From: Nodosilinea sp. FACHB-131
GTDB taxonomy: Bacteria; Cyanobacteriota; Cyanobacteriia; Phormidesmidales; Phormidesmidaceae
Length of the DNA: 64,000 nucleotides
Direction: 5' to 3'
NCBI RefSeq assembly: GCF_014695395.1
Contig: NZ_JACJOF010000008.1
Location: 1 to 64,000, forward strand
Below the pieces are notes generated by a model, which saw only the letters and a program-made list of their open reading frames with translations, did no database searches and was not told where the DNA came from. A program made the position numbers and the translations under genes. Position 1 is the stretch's first letter; each line of letters begins with the position of its first letter. Positions 62,001 to 64,000 of the stretch are shown one piece after another.

Positions 62001-64000
62001 GGGGTTGACCTCTAAAAAGCGATAGTCCACTGGTTTGCCACTGTCGTCAAACAGCATCTCACAGGCACAAAAGCCCTGATCCATCGACTCAAACAGGGTG
62101 CGATAGCGATACTCACTGTCGCGCAGGGCCAGGGTGGCGCGATCGCGCTCAACGGCAATGCGGGCCATCTGGTTGCCGAAGCTGGCCAGCTGGTATTCCC
62201 ACAGGGTGGGCTGTCGAGCCTGGCCAAAACAGAGCATGAGTGACCCCACGGGCCGCCCCTCCAGGTCTAACAGCGGGGTAGAGTGGCAGGCGCGAATGCC
62301 GTGGGCCAGGCAGAGATCGCGCCAGGTAGCCGACCAGCGATCGTCGTTGGCAATGTCTTGGCAGGTAACGGGCTGCTCCGTATACACCGCCTCACCGCAG
62401 GTGCCGATGTAGAGGTCATTAGTGGGGGCACCCTTGAGTGCTTGGCCAAAGGACGGCGGAAAGTCTGGGGTAATCACCCCAACAAACTGCTGCTGTTGAG
62501 TATCGCTCAGCAGCACACCAGCCCGAATCTGGGGATTGAGCCGCGATACCGCGAGGCAGACGGCGGTCAGACAATCCTCCAGGGGGTGCCCTGAGGCAAC
62601 CAGCTCTAGCAGGCGGTTTTGCTCTGCCAGCAGCAGCTCGGTCTGCTTGCGTTCGGTGATATCGAGAGCGGTGCCCAGCAGCTCAATCGCCTGCCGCGAT
62701 TCGCCCTCCCCCGCAAAAAGAGCTTGACCACTGGCCATAATCCAGCGCTCGGTGCCGTCGTCCCACACAATGCGGTAGTCAATTTCGTAGGTGCCCATCG
62801 ATGACGGTTTCAGAGCCGCACTGACGGCGCTGATCACCCGATCGCGATCGTTGGGGTGCACCCGCTCTGTGATCTGGGCCAGTGACAGCGGCGTCGCTGT
62901 CTCGCCCCAAATTTCCTGCATGCGCTCGTCTAGCTCGACCAGATTGGTTTGCAGGTCGTAGCGCCAGGTGCCCAGCTGCGCCACCCGAATGGCCAGCCGC
63001 GATCGCTCCTCACTCCGTTGCAAAGTGGCTTTAGCCTCTTGCCGCAGCTGCGCCAGCTTCAGGGTGGCCTCAACTTTAGCCAACAGCTCCCGCGCCGAAA
63101 ACGGCTTAATCAAGTAGTCATCGGCCCCTGCCGCCAAACCCTCAATGCGGGACTCTTCCCCCGCGCGGGCCGACAGCAAAATAATCGGCAACTCCTGGGT
63201 CTGACTGTCGCTCCGCAGCTGCCGCAGCAGCTCGAAACCGTCGAGCTCGGGCATCATCACGTCCGTCAGCACCAGGTCGGGGCGCTGCTGGCGGATGGCG
63301 GCGATCGCGGCTCGGCCATCCCTAGCCGTCTCGACGGTGTAATGCGGGCTCAGCAGCCGCTCGACGTAGTCGAGCATGTCGGCGTTGTCGTCGGCGAGGA
63401 GGATGTGGGGGAGTGAGGGGGTGGGGAAGGTGAGGAGGGTGAGGGAGGGATTTTGGGGCTCGGTGGGGTGCCAGCGCAGGGCTTCTTGGAGGTAGGGGGT
63501 GGCTCCGGTGGCGGTGGAGGGTTGGGTGCGGGGGCTGTGGATGCGTTCGCTAGGTAAATGGTCAGACCCGGTGGGCAGGGTAATGGTGAAGCAGGTGCCC
63601 TGGTCAACCTGGCTAGTGACCTCGATGGTGCCGCCGTGCAGGCCTACCAGCTCTTGCACCAGCGACAGCCCGATGCCTGAGCCCTCGTGGGTGCGGCCCC
63701 TGGCTCCCTGCACGCGGTGAAAGCGCTTAAAAATATGGGGCAGATCCTCGGGCGGAATGCCCGTCCCCGTGTCTCGCACCTCCAGCTGAATCTGGTCGGG
63801 GCTACCGTGCAGAGCCACCGCAATTTCGCCCTCAAAGGTAAACTTCAAGGCGTTAGAGAGCAGATTCAGCACGATTTTCTCCCACATGTCGCGGTCCACG
63901 TAGGCAGGGGTCGCCAGGGGAGGGCAGTCTACGATCAACCGCAGTCCGGCCTGCTCCACCGCCGACTGAAAGACCCCCGCCAGGTCCGTTGTCAGCTGGG
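59100..64000 (-). CDS. Large hybrid histidine kinase, partial at the window edge
   Basis: The frame runs without a stop to the right edge, so the N-terminus is missing; more than 1630 residues are visible. In order from the edge: an HATPase domain (NLLSNALKFT), a receiver (ILLADDNADMLDYV; LVLTDVMMPELDG), a PAS, a GAF (about 450-600), five more PAS units, HisKA (DEFLAVVSHELRSPLNPILG), a second HATPase (NLLSNAVKFTP; GLGLGLAIVRHLVELHGG) and a C-terminal receiver (VLVVDDDDDT; VSDIGMPDMDG). It is thus two hybrid kinase modules in one chain. GTG 63959 is not a real start, because conserved kinase sequence continues beyond it. The linker after the first HATPase is coded by a G-rich repeat. The signal and output partner are unknown. 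Confidence 0.9.
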   Translation of the reverse strand, partial: QLTTDLAGVFQSAVEQAGLRLIVDCPPLATPAYVDRDMWEKIVLNLLSNALKFTFEGEIAVALHGSPDQIQLEVRDTGTGIPPEDLPHIFKRFHRVQGARGRTHEGSGIGLSLVQELVGLHGGTIEVTSQVDQGTCFTITLPTGSDHLPSERIHSPRTQPSTATGATPYLQEALRWHPTEPQNPSLTLLTFPTPSLPHILLADDNADMLDYVERLLSPHYTVETARDGRAAIAAIRQQRPDLVLTDVMMPELDGFELLRQLRSDSQTQELPIILLSARAGEESRIEGLAAGADDYLIKPFSARELLAKVEATLKLAQLRQEAKATLQRSEERSRLAIRVAQLGTWRYDLQTNLVELDERMQEIWGETATPLSLAQITERVHPNDRDRVISAVSAALKPSSMGTYEIDYRIVWDDGTERWIMASGQALFAGEGESRQAIELLGTALDITERKQTELLLAEQNRLLELVASGHPLEDCLTAVCLAVSRLNPQIRAGVLLSDTQQQQFVGVITPDFPPSFGQALKGAPTNDLYIGTCGEAVYTEQPVTCQDIANDDRWSATWRDLCLAHGIRACHSTPLLDLEGRPVGSLMLCFGQARQPTLWEYQLASFGNQMARIAVERDRATLALRDSEYRYRTLFESMDQGFCACEMLFDDSGKPVDYRFLEVNPAFETLTGLQGAIGKTARELVPNLEPFWVETYGQIVLTGKPHRFEHESAAIGRWFDVNAFVVGKPQSHRFAILFTDISDRRKAELDRERFLAVGSDLQVITGSNGYFQWVSPTFERILGWTTQEMLARPWVEFVHPDDVTASVREASQGFAGSETLAFENRYRHKDGSYRWFLWNARFHSNGQVLYGAAIDITDRKRMESNLRESEERFRSMADNAPVMVWVTDSTGYCTYLSQSWYDFTGQTEETGLGLGWLEVVHPDDQATSSQTFLNANEHQAGFQLEYRLRAKDGTYRWAIDTASPWFGADGQFKGYIGSVLDISDRKHIEENLRQRETELRLVTNSVPALIAFIDADQRYRFNNQGYEDWFSQSATDLYGKHIREVVGDAAYENVRPYIEQVLAGQQVTFERSILFKDGSLRYLSATYVPRVNDQGVVEGFVALINDLSDRRQAEEALIQSEARYRYLVESIPQLVWTADAEGVLLDANQRWCDFTGLTPEQIKTTGWQAVVHPDDIPVLSQNWAIAQQQGSNYQAEGRMRRADGVYRWHLHQAVPLKTKRGRILKWFGTATDIEDQKQLEQQRSQLLQQEQAARAAAEAASRTKDEFLAVVSHELRSPLNPILGWATLLKNGTLDETKTKQALSVIERNAKLQTELIDDLLDVSRMLRGKLQISASPVNLATIIRAAIETVRLAADAKSIHIEAHLETDVGLVSGDATRLQQVVWNLLSNAVKFTPATGRIDVCLVRGDVNQAQIVVKDTGKGIVPEFLPLIFDYFRQADSATTRQFGGLGLGLAIVRHLVELHGGTIQADSPGENMGATFTVSLPTLAHQALAQPDLPLQQPSLSLPGTQVLVVDDDDDTRTFITFLLEQAGAHVVAAASAKEGLAALKQARPQVLVSDIGMPDMDGYMLMQQIRALPVEQGGQVPAIALTAYVRETDREQSLAAGFQRHISKPVEPATLLRAIAELLQP
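63401..63459. repeat. G-rich repeat inside the histidine kinase gene
   Basis: Units of GGGGGAGTGA/GGGTGAGGGA code, on the minus strand, a Pro/Ser/Leu/Thr linker (PSLTLLTFPTPSLPH) between the first HATPase and the first receiver. It is of the same kind as the tracts at 17357, 40991 and 49571. Confidence 0.55.

Noticed and set aside
1-64000. HIP1 octamers (GCGATCGC) as regulatory sites
   Set aside because: They are very frequent and lie mostly inside genes; this is a known cyanobacterial genome signature, useful for taxonomy but not a local feature.
1-64000. CRISPR arrays, insertion sequences, prophage or integrase genes
   Set aside because: No regularly spaced direct repeats, transposase-like or integrase-like proteins, or attachment-site duplications next to the tRNA were seen.

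Overview
The window is a stretch of cyanobacterial chromosome, most likely from a filamentous Leptolyngbya/Nodosilinea-type organism (the genus is an inference). The sequence shows psaI (photosystem I), petG (cytochrome b6f), apcF (phycobilisome core), a glutamine synthetase inactivating factor under a glutamine riboswitch, hetZ/patU-type genes, and very many copies of the HIP1 octamer GCGATCGC, all cyanobacterial hallmarks. Coding density is high and the genes lie on both strands in short runs. No CRISPR array, prophage, transposase or rRNA was seen.

Layout. 0-9.6 kb: a HAMP/PAS/GGDEF diguanylate cyclase, a GT4 glycosyltransferase, a small 2Fe-2S ferredoxin, a DUF2470 protein, psaI, a methyltransferase-GT2 fusion, a TPR protein, a LuxR-type regulator and a photosystem II S4-domain protein. 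9.7-14.9 kb: a five-gene minus-strand nucleotide-sugar operon (CDP-glucose synthase, LhgO-like oxidase, SDR epimerase, RfbC-like epimerase, SAF-domain dehydrogenase). 15.5-18.7 kb: murT-gatD-lepB (peptidoglycan amidation and signal peptidase). 18.9-23.5 kb: cobK, a PP2C phosphatase, a DUF2808 protein, a 2'-5' RNA ligase-like protein and gifB. 23.8-27.2 kb: a 1132-residue multi-PAS GGDEF protein. 27.7-35.3 kb: two giant phosphorus-scavenging proteins, a phytase-like protein interrupted by two GDPD domains and a tandem alkaline-phosphatase-like protein, which share a C-terminal domain. 35.4-41.9 kb: a pentapeptide protein, a hydrolase, cysS, an HEFGH membrane protein, cobB and petG. 41.9-45.7 kb: a sugar kinase, apcF and glnA. 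46-49.6 kb: a Tat lipoprotein esterase, a divergent regulator/DUF2834 pair and argD. 49.8-54.3 kb: hetZ-patU-transglutaminase-like run. 54.6-64 kb: a conserved small protein, tRNA-Val(CAC), an AI-2E family protein, a YqaE/Pmp3 miniprotein, a DUF1206 protein, a PAP2 phosphatase and a huge hybrid histidine kinase that runs off the right edge.

The best-supported system is a nitrogen-control circuit. glnA has a textbook NtcA-activated promoter (GTA-N8-TAC, 22 bp, TAN3T). gifB, about 21 kb away, has an NtcA site lying on its -10 box (a repressing position), a glutamine riboswitch in its leader and a potential Shine-Dalgarno-sequestering stem. Nitrogen status would therefore push the enzyme and its inhibitor in opposite directions. 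The most unusual proteins are the phosphatase pair: one has a phytase-like fold interrupted by tandem GDPD domains, and the other has two alkaline-phosphatase modules in which the usual zinc-binding histidines appear replaced by Asn/Ser. The transglutaminase-like protein also appears to lack its catalytic Cys and His, and MurT lacks the usual Cys4 zinc ribbon.

All functional calls are from reading sequence and motifs by eye; no database search was run.
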